DNA of 64,000 bases. It comes from Burkholderia sp. SRS-46. GTDB taxonomy: Bacteria; Pseudomonadota; Gammaproteobacteria; Burkholderiales; Burkholderiaceae. Below the pieces are notes generated by a model. The model was not told the origin of the DNA. It saw only the letters and a list, made by a program, of their open reading frames with translations, and ran no database searches. The position numbers and the translations under genes were made by a program. The stretch lies in NCBI RefSeq assembly GCF_004343775.1, contig NZ_PTXL01000006.1:372001-436000 (forward strand), read 5' to 3'. Positions 40,007 through 49,107 of the stretch are shown piece by piece. The first letter of the stretch is position 1; every line of letters begins with the position of its first letter.

Positions 40007-41665
40007 TCACCCCGCCGTCGGCGCAATGACCAGCCCCCGCAAATCCCGCGCAACCGCCTCCATCACCGCCCCCCACTGCCCGAACGCGGGCTGCCGATAC
40101 AGCGTCGCGGTCGGATACCACGGGCTGTCGCGCCGCTCGAGCAGCCACGGCCAGTGCGGATTCACGTCGAGCAGCACCCACGTCCGCGCGCCGAGCGCGC
40201 CGGCCAGGTGCGCGACCGACGTGCACACGGTGATCACGAGATCCAGCGCGCCGATGAACGCGGCCGTGTCGTCGAAGCTCGCCAGTTCCGCCGTATGATC
40301 GACGATCGGCAGGCCGGCCGCGCGCGCCGCGGCGACGTCGGCGTCCGCGCCCGGCTGCAGCGAATAGAACGCGACGCCGTCGATGCCGCGCAACGCGTCG
40401 ACGTAGCGCTCGATCCCGACCCGCCGGAACGGGTTGCGCTGGTGGCCCGGGCTGCCGGTCCACACCAGGCCCACCTTCAGCTTCGCGTTCGGCCCGGCAT
40501 TCGACGCCGTCTCAGCCGCCAGCCGCGCGCGCCACGTATCGCGCGCATGCGCGTCGGCCCGCAGGTACGGCACCGACGACGCGAGCGTTGCGTCGCCCGT
40601 GCCGAGCATCAGCGGCAGGCTGATCAGCGGCACTTCGTAGTCGAACGGCGGCAACGCGTCGACGCCGCCGCCCGCGCCGAACACGTCCGCGTGCGCGCCG
40701 AGGCTGCGCTGCATCAGCGCGCCCATTTGCGGAAACGTGTTCCATGCCAGCCGCCCGCCCTCGCGATGCACGCGCTCGGCGAGCGGCGCGACGAAGCGGG
40801 AGAACTGCAGCACGTCGCCCATCCCCTGCTCGCCCCACACGAGCAGCGTCTTGCCCGCGAGCGGCTCGCCGCGCCAGCGCGGGCCGGGCAGCGCCGGCAG
40901 GCGGCCGCGCAACTCGCCGGAGCCGTCCCAGCGCGCCTCGTGCTCGGGCCAGCCGGCCGCGTAATTGCCGCGCACGAGATGGATGATCGCGAGGTTGAAG
41001 CGGTGCGACACATCGCCGGGCGCCAGTTCGCAGGCGCGCGCCGCGTAGCGCTCGGCATCGTCCCAGCGCTGCGCCTCCTTCATCGTCAGCGCGACGTTGT
41101 TCATCGCGAGCCCATTGTCCGGCGCGATCGTGACGAGCCGCTCCGCGCACGCGAGCGCCCCCGTCAGGTCCTGCCGGGCCAGGCGCGCGACGATGAGGTT
41201 GGTCCACGCCTGCACGTCGCGCGGATCGACGTTCACCGCTTCCTCGAGCAGCGCGACCTCCTCCGTGCGATCGCCGCCCGACAGCCGCAGCGCGATCGCC
41301 AGGTTGTTGCGCAGCGACGGCATTTCGGGCTCGCTCGCCAGTGCGGCGCGGTACGGCGCCACTGCTTCGGCGTGGCGGCCGGCCATCTGCAGCGCGTAGC
41401 CGAGATTGAACCGGGCGGTCGCGTTCGGATGCAGGCGCGCGCACCGGTCGGCGAGCGCGACCGCGTCATCCGTGCGCTGCCGCCCGGCAAGCGCGATCGT
41501 GAGCTGCGCGAGCGAAGCCACGTCGACGGCATGCAGATGCGCGGCGGCGGCGAGCCAGATATCGTGCGCGGCGTGCTCGCCGCGCGCCTGCGTGTCGGCG
41601 GCGCGCCCGAGCAGCGCGAGGAACGGCGGCAGCAGCGGAACCAGGAAATCGTTCGAATCGTCCAT
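40007..41665 (-). CDS. TPR protein with glycosyltransferase-like C-terminal domain
   Basis: A 552-residue soluble protein. Residues about 40-245 hold successive tetratricopeptide repeats (for example A-R-F-N-L-G-Y-A-L-Q-M-A-G-R-H-A-E-A and the next 34-residue units). The C-terminal part contains L-L-V-W-G-E-Q-G-M-G-D-V-L-Q-F-S-R and K-V-G-L-V-W-T-G-S-P-G-H, seen in TPR proteins with a heptosyl/O-GlcNAc-transferase-like fold; L-V-I-T-V-C-T-S-V-A-H-L-A-G-A-L-G lines the nucleotide pocket in such folds. Protein or surface glycosylation is inferred; the substrate is unknown. ATG 41665 is chosen over the longer frame to 41752, which is Arg/Ser-rich and lacks a binding site. Confidence 0.75.
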   Translation of the reverse strand: MDDSNDFLVPLLPPFLALLGRAADTQARGEHAAHDIWLAAAAHLHAVDVASLAQLTIALAGRQRTDDAVALADRCARLHPNATARFNLGYALQMAGRHAEAVAPYRAALASEPEMPSLRNNLAIALRLSGGDRTEEVALLEEAVNVDPRDVQAWTNLIVARLARQDLTGALACAERLVTIAPDNGLAMNNVALTMKEAQRWDDAERYAARACELAPGDVSHRFNLAIIHLVRGNYAAGWPEHEARWDGSGELRGRLPALPGPRWRGEPLAGKTLLVWGEQGMGDVLQFSRFVAPLAERVHREGGRLAWNTFPQMGALMQRSLGAHADVFGAGGGVDALPPFDYEVPLISLPLMLGTGDATLASSVPYLRADAHARDTWRARLAAETASNAGPNAKLKVGLVWTGSPGHQRNPFRRVGIERYVDALRGIDGVAFYSLQPGADADVAAARAAGLPIVDHTAELASFDDTAAFIGALDLVITVCTSVAHLAGALGARTWVLLDVNPHWPWLLERRDSPWYPTATLYRQPAFGQWGAVMEAVARDLRGLVIAPTAG

Positions 41666-41949
41666 GCGGTCGGAATCGGTAAGGGCAGGCTCGCGCGCGT
41701 CGCGCGAGGCGGAATACGTGCATCTTAGCGCCCGCGCGACCCGATGCGACACGCTTGCCGGCGCGGGTGCAGAGCGGGCCGCCTGCCCGATCTCGCCCCC
41801 TTCGCCGCCGTTCCGGCCGCATCCCCGCGCCGATCCGGTAAAATTGCACGTTTCAGCACACTAACAAGCCGCGCCGCCGCGCGAGCCGCCCCCGGGCATC
41901 CGCCCGGGACGCCGCCCGCAACGGAGCGCCAGCGCCACGAAGGCTCTTC

Positions 41950-42954
41950 ATGCTTACGTTTCAGCAAATCATCCTGACGCTGCAGTCCTACTGGGACAAG
42001 CAGGGTTGCGCTCTGCTCCAGCCCATCGACATGGAAGTCGGCGCGGGCACCTCGCACGTCCACACGTTCCTGCGCGCGATCGGCCCCGAGCCGTGGCGCG
42101 CCGCGTACGTGCAGCCGTCGCGCCGGCCGAAGGACGGCCGCTACGGCGAGAACCCGAACCGCCTGCAGCACTACTACCAGTACCAGGTCGTGCTCAAGCC
42201 GGCGCCGGAGAACATCCTCGACCTGTACCTCGGCTCGCTGGAAGCGCTCGGCTTCGACCTGAAGCAGAACGACGTGCGCTTCGTCGAGGACGACTGGGAG
42301 AACCCGACGCTCGGCGCGTGGGGCCTCGGCTGGGAAGTGTGGCTGAACGGCATGGAAGTGACGCAGTTCACGTACTTCCAGCAGGTCGGCGGCCTCGACT
42401 GCAAGCCGGTGCTCGGCGAGATCACCTACGGCCTCGAGCGCCTCGCGATGTACCTGCAGAAGGTCGAGAACGTCTACGACCTGATCTGGACCGAATGGGA
42501 AGAACAGGGCCCGGACGGCCCCGAGCTGCGCCGCCTGACCTACGGCGACGTCTACCATCAGAACGAAGTCGAGCAGTCGACGTACAACTTCGAGCATGCG
42601 AACGTCGACCTGCTGTTCACGTTCTTCAACAGCTACGAAGCGGAAGCGAAGAAGATGATCGACGCGCAGCTCGCGCTGCCCGCGTACGAGCTGGTGCTGA
42701 AGGCCGGCCACACGTTCAACCTGCTCGATGCGCGCGGCGCGATCTCGGTGACCGAGCGCGCGGCGTACATCGGCCGCATCCGCGCGCTGTCGCGCCTCGT
42801 CGCGCAGGCGTACTACGAATCGCGCGAGAAACTCGGCTTCCCGATGCTCGGCAACCCGCCGGGCGTGCCGGGCCTCACCTCCGATGCCCAGGAAGCCGCG
42901 CAGCCGGCCTGGGTGCCGCCGCTGAAGGCCGAACGCAAGATCGATCAGGACTGA
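41950..42954 (+). CDS. glyQ: Glycyl-tRNA synthetase alpha subunit
   Basis: A 334-residue class II aminoacyl-tRNA synthetase subunit carrying the catalytic site of the bacterial alpha2beta2 GlyRS. N-terminal F-Q-Q-I-I-L-T-L-Q-S-Y-W and Q-P-S-R-R-P-K-D-G-R-Y-G-E-N-P-N-R (motif 2 region) are almost invariant in the family. The length is slightly longer than E. coli GlyQ (303) because of a C-terminal Ala/Pro tail. glyS begins 17 bases after the stop. Confidence 0.97.
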   Translation: MLTFQQIILTLQSYWDKQGCALLQPIDMEVGAGTSHVHTFLRAIGPEPWRAAYVQPSRRPKDGRYGENPNRLQHYYQYQVVLKPAPENILDLYLGSLEALGFDLKQNDVRFVEDDWENPTLGAWGLGWEVWLNGMEVTQFTYFQQVGGLDCKPVLGEITYGLERLAMYLQKVENVYDLIWTEWEEQGPDGPELRRLTYGDVYHQNEVEQSTYNFEHANVDLLFTFFNSYEAEAKKMIDAQLALPAYELVLKAGHTFNLLDARGAISVTERAAYIGRIRALSRLVAQAYYESREKLGFPMLGNPPGVPGLTSDAQEAAQPAWVPPLKAERKIDQD

Positions 42955-42971
42955 CGAGACTTCTCCACATC

Positions 42972-45071
42972 ATGACGCACAATCATCCCGCCCCCCTGCT
43001 CGTCGAACTGCTGACCGAAGAGCTGCCGCCGAAAGCCCTCGCGCGCCTCGGCGACGCGTTCGCCGAAGGCCTTGCGCAGCGCCTCGCGGCGCGCGACCTG
43101 ATCGAAGGCGAGCTCGTCTTCGAACGCTACGCGACGCCGCGCCGCCTCGCCGTCGTCGTGCAGAACGTGCGCGCCGTCGCGCCGGAAAAGCAGGTCCGCG
43201 AGAAGGTGCTGCCGGTGTCGGTCGCACTCGACGCGGAAGGCAAGCCCACCGCCCCGCTCGCGAAGAAGCTCGCGGCGCTCGGCCACCCGAACCTGTCGAT
43301 CGCCGATCTCGAGCGCGCGCAGGACGGCAAGGCCGAAGCATTCTTCGTCAACTACGCGGCCGCCGGCGCGGCGCTCGCCGACGGCCTGCAGGCCGCGCTC
43401 GACGAAACCCTCGCGAAGCTGCCGATCCCGAAGGTCATGACCTACCAGCGCCCGGACGGCACCGACGTGCAGTTCGTGCGCCCGGTGCACCGCCTGACCG
43501 CGCTGCACGACAACCGCATCGTGCCCGTCACCGCGTTCGGCATCGACGCCGGCGACACGACGCTCGGCCACCGCTTCCTGTCCGACGGCCTCGTCGCGAT
43601 CACGCACTCGAGCGCCTACGCGGACACGCTGCGCGACAAGGGCCGCGTGATCGCCCACTTCGGCGACCGCAAGGAAACGATCCGCACGCAGCTGAACGAG
43701 CACGCGAACGGCGACACCGTCGTGATGCCGGAAGCGCTGCTCGACGAAGTGACGTCGCTGGTCGAATGGCCGGTCGTCTATCCGTGCCGCTTCGAGGACG
43801 AATTCCTGCAGGTCCCGCAGGAATGCCTGATCCTCACGATGCAGACCAACCAGAAGTATTTCGCGCTGACCGACGTCGCCGGCAAGCTGCGCTCGCGCTT
43901 CCTGATCGTGTCGAACATCGAGACGAAGACCCCGGGCGAGATCATCGAAGGCAACGAGCGCGTCGTGCGCCCGCGCCTCGCCGATGCGAAGTTCTTCTTC
44001 GAGCAGGACAAGAAGAAGCCGCTCGCGGACCGCGTGCCGCTGCTCGCGAACGTCGTCTATCACAACAAGCTCGGCTCGGCGCTCGCGCGCGTCGAGCGCC
44101 TCGAGGCGCTGGCCGGCGAGATCGCGCCCGCGATCGGCGCGGACGCGGCGCTCGCGCAGCGCGCCGCGCGTCTCGCGAAGGCCGACCTGCTGACCGACAT
44201 GGTCGGCGAGTTCCCCGAGCTGCAGGGCACGATGGGCACGTACTACGCACGCCACGACGGCGAGCAGGACGACGTCGCTGTCGCGTGCACCGAGCACTAC
44301 CAGCCGCGCTTCTCCGGCGACACGCTGCCGACCACGCCCGTGTCGACCGCGGTCGCGCTCGCCGACAAGCTCGAGACGATCGTCGGCATCTGGGGCATCG
44401 GCCTCGCGCCGACCGGCGAGAAGGATCCGTTCGCGCTGCGCCGCCACGCGCTCGGCGTGCTGCGCGTGCTGCTCGAGAAGCAGCTGCCGCTCGACCTCGT
44501 GTCGCTGCTGCGCCTCGCGCATGCGCGCTTCGCGGCCGTGCCGGAGGTCGCCGAATCGACCGACGCGATCTTCGCGTTCTTCATGGATCGCCTGCGCGGC
44601 CTGCTGCGCGAGCGCGGCTACACGGCGGGCGAAGTCGACGCGGTGCTGAGCCTGAACCCGACGCGCCTCGACGACATCGTCGCGCGCCTCGACGCGGTGC
44701 GCGAATTCACGCGCCTCGCGGAAGCCGAAGCGCTGGCCGCCGCGAACAAGCGGATCTCGAACATCCTGAAGAAATCGGACAGCGCGGCGAACGGCGCGGT
44801 GCAACCGACGCTGTTCGTCGAAGCGGCCGAGAAGGCGCTGCACGAGCAGCTCGCGCAGGTCACGCCGCGCGTGCAGTCGCAGCTCGAGGCGCGTGCGTAC
44901 ACGGGTGCGCTGTCGGCGCTCGCCGCGCTGCGCGCGCCGGTCGATGCGTTCTTCGACGACGTGATGGTCAACGCCGAGGATCCGGCGCTGCGCGCGAACC
45001 GTCTCGCGCTCCTGTCCGCGCTGCACCAGCAGATGAACTGCGTCGCAGACATCTCGAAGCTCGCCGCATAA
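42972..45071 (+). CDS. glyS: Glycyl-tRNA synthetase beta subunit
   Basis: A 699-residue beta subunit of the heterotetrameric GlyRS; it binds and positions tRNA-Gly. The start L-L-V-E-L-L-T-E-E-L-P-P-K-A and the internal E-W-P-V-V-Y-P-C, F-L-Q-V-P-Q-E-C and G-E-F-P-E-L-Q-G-T-M-G segments are family hallmarks, and the length agrees with E. coli (689). ATG 42972 lies 17 bases after glyQ; the frame open further upstream is an out-of-phase shadow of glyQ. gmhB follows after 13 bases. Confidence 0.97.
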   Translation: MTHNHPAPLLVELLTEELPPKALARLGDAFAEGLAQRLAARDLIEGELVFERYATPRRLAVVVQNVRAVAPEKQVREKVLPVSVALDAEGKPTAPLAKKLAALGHPNLSIADLERAQDGKAEAFFVNYAAAGAALADGLQAALDETLAKLPIPKVMTYQRPDGTDVQFVRPVHRLTALHDNRIVPVTAFGIDAGDTTLGHRFLSDGLVAITHSSAYADTLRDKGRVIAHFGDRKETIRTQLNEHANGDTVVMPEALLDEVTSLVEWPVVYPCRFEDEFLQVPQECLILTMQTNQKYFALTDVAGKLRSRFLIVSNIETKTPGEIIEGNERVVRPRLADAKFFFEQDKKKPLADRVPLLANVVYHNKLGSALARVERLEALAGEIAPAIGADAALAQRAARLAKADLLTDMVGEFPELQGTMGTYYARHDGEQDDVAVACTEHYQPRFSGDTLPTTPVSTAVALADKLETIVGIWGIGLAPTGEKDPFALRRHALGVLRVLLEKQLPLDLVSLLRLAHARFAAVPEVAESTDAIFAFFMDRLRGLLRERGYTAGEVDAVLSLNPTRLDDIVARLDAVREFTRLAEAEALAAANKRISNILKKSDSAANGAVQPTLFVEAAEKALHEQLAQVTPRVQSQLEARAYTGALSALAALRAPVDAFFDDVMVNAEDPALRANRLALLSALHQQMNCVADISKLAA

Positions 45072-45084
45072 GAAGGGCCGCACG

Positions 45085-45648
45085 ATGCCGACCAGTCTCA
45101 CCAGGAAGCTCGTCGTCCTCGACCGGGACGGCGTGATCAACGTCGATTCGGATGCCTTCGTCAAGTCGCCCGACGAGTGGATCCCGCTGCCCGGCAGCCT
45201 CGAGGCGATCGCGCGGCTCAACCACGCGGGGTATCGCGTGGTGGTCGCGACCAACCAGTCCGGCATCGGCCGCGGCCTGTTCGACATGGCGACGCTGAAC
45301 GCGATGCATCTGAAGATGCATCGCGCGGCGGCGGCGGTCGGCGCGCGCATCGACGCGGTGTTCTTCTGCCCGCATACGGCGGAAGACCACTGCGACTGCC
45401 GCAAGCCGAAGCCCGGCATGATGCAGATGATCGCCGAGCGTTTCGAGATCGATCCGGATCACACGCCGGTCGTCGGCGATTCGCTGCGCGACCTGCAGGC
45501 CGGCGTCGCGCTCGGCTTCCAGCCGCACCTGGTGCTGACCGGCAAGGGCAAGAAGACGCTCGCCGCGGGCAACCTGCCGGCCGGCACGAAGGTGCACGAC
45601 GACCTGCGCGCATTCGCGCTCGACTTTCTTTCACAAGAACACGAGTGA
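45085..45648 (+). CDS. gmhB: D,D-heptose 1,7-bisphosphate phosphatase GmhB
   Basis: A 187-residue HAD phosphatase in ADP-heptose biosynthesis for the lipopolysaccharide core. HAD motif I is V-V-L-D-R-D-G-V-I-N (about 9-18), motif II A-T-N-Q-S-G-I near 53, the zinc-binding loop C-P-H-T...C-D-C near 94-110, followed by R-K-P-K-P-G-M with the motif III Lys. Its position between glyS and plsC is typical of betaproteobacteria and suggests one operon. Confidence 0.93.
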   Translation: MPTSLTRKLVVLDRDGVINVDSDAFVKSPDEWIPLPGSLEAIARLNHAGYRVVVATNQSGIGRGLFDMATLNAMHLKMHRAAAAVGARIDAVFFCPHTAEDHCDCRKPKPGMMQMIAERFEIDPDHTPVVGDSLRDLQAGVALGFQPHLVLTGKGKKTLAAGNLPAGTKVHDDLRAFALDFLSQEHE

Positions 45649-45691
45649 TGCGGGCGCCGCGCGCATCCTCCCTTACGCCAGACATACGCCG

Positions 45692-46456
45692 ATGCGCTTC
45701 GTCCGCTCCCTGCTGCTGCTGATCTATTTCATCCTGTACACGGTGCCGTACGCCACCGCGTGCTTCATCGCGTTCCCGTTCCTGCGCCCCGACGCGCGCT
45801 ACTGGATGGCGGCCGGCTGGTGCAAGTCCACGCTGTGGGCCGCGCGCTGGCTGAACGGCATCCGCTACCGCATCGAGGGCTACGAGAACCTGCCCGACGG
45901 CCCGGCCGTGCTGCTGTCGAAGCACCAGTCCGCGTGGGAAACGATCGCATTTCCCGCGCTGATGCCGAAGCCGCTCTGCTACGTGTTCAAGCGCGAGCTG
46001 CTGTACGTGCCGTTCTTCGGCTGGGCGCTCGGCATGCTGCACATGGTTCACATCAACCGCAAGGAAGGCAAGAACGCGTTCGGCTCGGTGATCAGCCAGG
46101 GCAAGAAGCGGCTGGCGGAAGGCGCGTGGGTGATCATGTTCCCCGAAGGCACGCGCACGCCGGTCGGCAAGCAGGGCAAGTACAAGACGGGCGGCACGCG
46201 CTTCGCGATCGAGACCGGCGCGCCGGTCGTGCCGATCGCGCACAACGCAGGCACCGTGTGGCCGCGCAATTCGTTCACGAAATTCCCGGGCGTGGTGACG
46301 GTGTCGATCGGCAAGCCGATCGACTCGACCGGCCTCACGCCCGATGCATTGAACTCGCAGGTCGAAGCCTGGATCGAAGCGGAAATGCGCCGCATCGACC
46401 CGGACGCGTACCGCAAGCCGGACAGTACCGAAAGGCGCAATGCCGCGCGCGTCTGA
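45692..46456 (+). CDS. plsC: 1-acyl-sn-glycerol-3-phosphate acyltransferase PlsC
   Basis: A 254-residue inner-membrane acyltransferase that makes phosphatidic acid. An N-terminal membrane helix (R-S-L-L-L-L-I-Y-F-I-L-Y) precedes the acyltransferase boxes: block I S-K-H-Q-S-A-W-E-T near 75, in which the H-x4-D position is H-x4-E, and block III F-P-E-G-T-R-T near 150; V-P-I-A-H-N-A-G-T near 182 is block IV. The H-x4-E variant is seen in many PlsC proteins of this group. It follows gmhB by 43 bases and precedes a metallopeptidase gene by 46. Confidence 0.93.
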   Translation: MRFVRSLLLLIYFILYTVPYATACFIAFPFLRPDARYWMAAGWCKSTLWAARWLNGIRYRIEGYENLPDGPAVLLSKHQSAWETIAFPALMPKPLCYVFKRELLYVPFFGWALGMLHMVHINRKEGKNAFGSVISQGKKRLAEGAWVIMFPEGTRTPVGKQGKYKTGGTRFAIETGAPVVPIAHNAGTVWPRNSFTKFPGVVTVSIGKPIDSTGLTPDALNSQVEAWIEAEMRRIDPDAYRKPDSTERRNAARV

Positions 46457-46502
46457 GTCACCCGGACTGTCCCCGTTGCGCACCACAAGACGAAGCGAAC
46501 TG

Positions 46503-47396
46503 ATGAAGAAGCGTCCGCGGCCACGACCCGCCGTCGTGGCCCTCGATCATCGCCAGCTGGACCTGCCGCTCTTCGACGGGCCGGCCGCCGCGCCGTCCGC
46601 GCCCGCTGCACCGCCCGCGCCGCCTGAAGCGGCGCCCGGCGCGGCGCCGGCGCCCGATCCCGCCCGCGACCGTTCGCGCGTACGCACGTTCGTGCTCGAC
46701 AGCCGGGCGCTCGAGTATCGGCTGAAACGCTCCGCGCGCCGCACGATCGGCTTCACGATCGACGGCAGCGGGCTGACGATCACCGCGCCGCGCTGGGTCA
46801 CGCTCGCCGACATCGAGGCGGCGATCACCGAGAAGCAGCGCTGGATCTTCGCGAAGCTCGCGGAATGGAAGACACGCACCGAGCAGCGCGCGCTGCCGCA
46901 GATCGACTGGCGCGATGGCGCGCAGCTCCCGTACCTGGGCAAGTCGGTGACAGTCGCGCTCGCGTCCGATGCCGGCACCGTCGCGTTCGACGGCGATGCG
47001 CTGCGGCTCGCGCTGCCGCTGCCCGCGCAGGCCGACGCGCAGCAGATCAAGGATCGCGTGCAGGGCTGGCTGCAGGGCGAAGCGAAGCGGATCTTCGGCG
47101 AACGCCTCGCGTACTACGCGGAAAAGCTCGACGTCACGTATTCGATGTATGCGCTGTCGTCGGCCGCGACGCGCTGGGGCAGCTGCTCGAGCGACGGCAA
47201 GATCCGCCTGAACTGGCGGCTGATCCATTTCCCGATGTCGATCATCGACTACGTCGTCGCGCACGAGCTGTCGCACCTGCGCGAGATGAATCACAGCCCG
47301 CGCTTCTGGCAGACCGTCGAGTCGATCTTTCCGGAATTCCGCGAAGCGCGGCATACGCTCAAGCACCATCCGCCCGAGCTGCTGCCGGCGCTGTAA
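46503..47396 (+). CDS. YgjP/SprT-like zinc metallopeptidase (M48-like, DUF45)
   Basis: A 297-residue soluble protein. The first about 65 residues form a Pro/Ala-rich linker-like head. The conserved part ends with the zinc motif V-A-H-E-L-S-H-L-R-E-M-N-H-S-P-R-F-W (H-E-x2-H and a third His) near 255-272, preceded by R-W-G-S-C-S-S-D-G-K-I-R-L-N-W, the DUF45/YgjP signature. The physiological substrate is unknown. The start is ATG 46503 (M-K-K-R-P-R); the frame from 46440 overlaps plsC's end. Same strand as plsC. Confidence 0.85.
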   Translation: MKKRPRPRPAVVALDHRQLDLPLFDGPAAAPSAPAAPPAPPEAAPGAAPAPDPARDRSRVRTFVLDSRALEYRLKRSARRTIGFTIDGSGLTITAPRWVTLADIEAAITEKQRWIFAKLAEWKTRTEQRALPQIDWRDGAQLPYLGKSVTVALASDAGTVAFDGDALRLALPLPAQADAQQIKDRVQGWLQGEAKRIFGERLAYYAEKLDVTYSMYALSSAATRWGSCSSDGKIRLNWRLIHFPMSIIDYVVAHELSHLREMNHSPRFWQTVESIFPEFREARHTLKHHPPELLPAL

Positions 47397-47401
47397 ACAC
47401 G

Positions 47402-47435
47402 AACGGGCGGCGCGGGACACCCCGCGCCGCCCGTT
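47402..47435. terminator. Bidirectional terminator between the metallopeptidase and gloA
   Basis: Perfect 15-bp GC stem (47402-47416 with 47421-47435) and a 4-base loop, between convergent genes. Only short T/A flanks follow, so it may work in both directions through stem strength. Confidence 0.7.
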
Positions 47436-47478
47436 TCGCGACGCGCATCGCGCGCGCCGCGGCCGCTTCATCCGGCGC

Positions 47479-47868
47479 TCAGTGCGCCTTCTTCTGGATG
47501 AACTCGATCTTGTAGCCGTCCGGATCCTCGACGAACGCGATCACGGTCGTGCCGTGCTTCATCGGGCCCGCCTCGCGCGTGACCTTGCCGCCTTGCGCCT
47601 TGATCCGGTCGCACGCCGCGTACGCGTCGTCGACTTCCAGCGCCAGATGGCCGAAACCCGTGCCGAGATCGTACGACGGGGTATCCCAGTTGTGGGTCAG
47701 CTCGATCACCGTGCCCGTGCTCTCCGCTTCGTAGCCGACGAACGCGAGCGTGAACTTGCCGTCCGGGTAATCGTCGCGGCGCAGCAGCTTCATGCCGAGC
47801 AATTCGGTGTAGAACTTGATCGAGCGGTCGAGATCGCCGACTCGCAGCATCGTGTGCAGCAAACGCAT
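47479..47868 (-). CDS. gloA: Glyoxalase I (lactoylglutathione lyase)
   Basis: A 129-residue enzyme converting the methylglyoxal-glutathione hemithioacetal to S-lactoylglutathione. The start M-R-L-L-H-T-M-L-R-V-G-D-L (His5 metal ligand), then E-L-T-H-N-W near 56-61 (Glu56), F-G-H-L-A near 74 (His) and the C-terminal F-V-E-D-P-D-G-Y-K-I-E (Glu near 122) give the four metal ligands of the Ni/Co-type bacterial enzyme. Length matches E. coli GloA (135). Monocistronic by context. Confidence 0.95.
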   Translation of the reverse strand: MRLLHTMLRVGDLDRSIKFYTELLGMKLLRRDDYPDGKFTLAFVGYEAESTGTVIELTHNWDTPSYDLGTGFGHLALEVDDAYAACDRIKAQGGKVTREAGPMKHGTTVIAFVEDPDGYKIEFIQKKAH

Positions 47869-48101
47869 TTCTTGTACTCCATGGGGACTTGCCTGAACGG
47901 CAGACTCTACCAGAGACAGGGAGATCCCGCCGGGCGTGCGCCGCGCCGATCGGGTAACATCGTCCCACCCCGCGCCGCCGCCGTCCGTGCGTCCGGCGCC
48001 CTACTCAACCCGACCGCCGTGCGAAACCACCGATTCGAGCGCGCCGAACGCGCCCGCTACCCGACCTCGATCCCGCCTGCCAGCCCCGGCAAGGCTCGCC
48101 G

Positions 48102-49049
48102 ATGACCGCGCGCGCCACCACGCCGTCGCGACGCGCACTCGACGCCCGCGCAGTCGGCGTGATGCTGCTGCTGTGCGCGATCTGGGGCTTTCAGCAGGTC
48201 GCGATCAAGAGCACGAATGCCGCGATCCCGCCGATGTTCCAGGCCGGCCTGCGCTCGCTGATCGCCACGCTGCTGCTGTGCGGCTGGGCACGCGCGCGCG
48301 GCACCCCGCTGTTCCGCGCGGACGGCACCTTCGTTCCCGGGCTCGCGGCGGGCGCGCTGTTCGCGGGCGAGTTCATCTGCGTGTTCGCCGGCCTGACGCT
48401 GACCAGCGCGTCGCACATGGCGATCTTCCTGTACACCGCGCCGTGCTTCACCGCGCTCGGCCTGCACCTGTTCGCGCCGGGCGAACGCCTGCGGCGGATC
48501 CAGTGGCTCGGCGTCGGCATCGCGTTCGCGGGCATCGCGCTCGCGTTCGCCGACGGCTTCCTGAAGCCGCTCGCGCCCGGCGCATCGGTGCTCGCGGGGC
48601 TCGCCGGCGATGCGCTCGGCATTCTCGGCGGCGTGATGTGGGCGGCGACGACCGTGGTCGTGCGCTCGACCTCGCTCGCGCAGGCGAGCGCCAGCAAGAC
48701 GCTGTTCTACCAGCTCGCGGTGTCGGCCGTCATGCTGCTCGCGCTCGCGGCGCTGCTCGGCCAGGTCACGTTCGCGCACGTCACGCCGGTGGCGCTCGCG
48801 AGCCTCGCGTACCAGTCGGTGATCGTCGCGTTCGTCAGCTACCTGTCGTGGTTCTGGCTGCTGACCCGCTACATCGCGTCGCGGCTGTCGGTGTTCACGT
48901 TCCTGTCACCGCTGTTCGGCGTCGCCTTCGGCGTGCTGCTGCTCGGCGAATCGGTCGGCTGGCGCTTCCTGTCCGCCGCGGCGCTGGTGCTGATCGGCAT
49001 CGGGCTCGTCAACGCGCCCGCGCGCGACGCGCTCCGGCGTGACCTATGA
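48102..49049 (+). CDS. EamA-family DMT transporter
   Basis: A 315-residue inner-membrane protein with ten predicted helices in two EamA repeats (I-W-G-F-Q-Q-V-A-I-K-S near 26; the second repeat starts about 172 and ends L-L-G-E-S-V-G-W-R-F near 285). These carriers export or import metabolites; the substrate is unknown. ATG 48102 is the first in frame after a GC-rich leader. Not close in sequence to the island DMT protein at 25013. It converges on rsmA, with the rsmA terminator between them. Confidence 0.85.
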   Translation: MTARATTPSRRALDARAVGVMLLLCAIWGFQQVAIKSTNAAIPPMFQAGLRSLIATLLLCGWARARGTPLFRADGTFVPGLAAGALFAGEFICVFAGLTLTSASHMAIFLYTAPCFTALGLHLFAPGERLRRIQWLGVGIAFAGIALAFADGFLKPLAPGASVLAGLAGDALGILGGVMWAATTVVVRSTSLAQASASKTLFYQLAVSAVMLLALAALLGQVTFAHVTPVALASLAYQSVIVAFVSYLSWFWLLTRYIASRLSVFTFLSPLFGVAFGVLLLGESVGWRFLSAAALVLIGIGLVNAPARDALRRDL

Positions 49050-49072
49050 AAAAGGCTGCCCGCGCGGGCAGC
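49046..49072 (-). terminator. Terminator of rsmA (end of the lptD operon)
   Basis: A 22-bp perfect palindrome (49051-49072) followed on the minus strand by TTTTTC, 36 bases after the rsmA stop. The strong stem may also stop transcripts of the convergent DMT gene. Confidence 0.8.
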
Positions 49073-49107
49073 CTCGATGATCGTCGGGCCGGGTGTAGAC
49101 CAGCGCG

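Noticed and set aside
49051..49072. 22-bp perfect palindrome as a regulator site
   Set aside because: It lies between convergent genes and is followed by a T run on the minus strand, so a terminator explains it.
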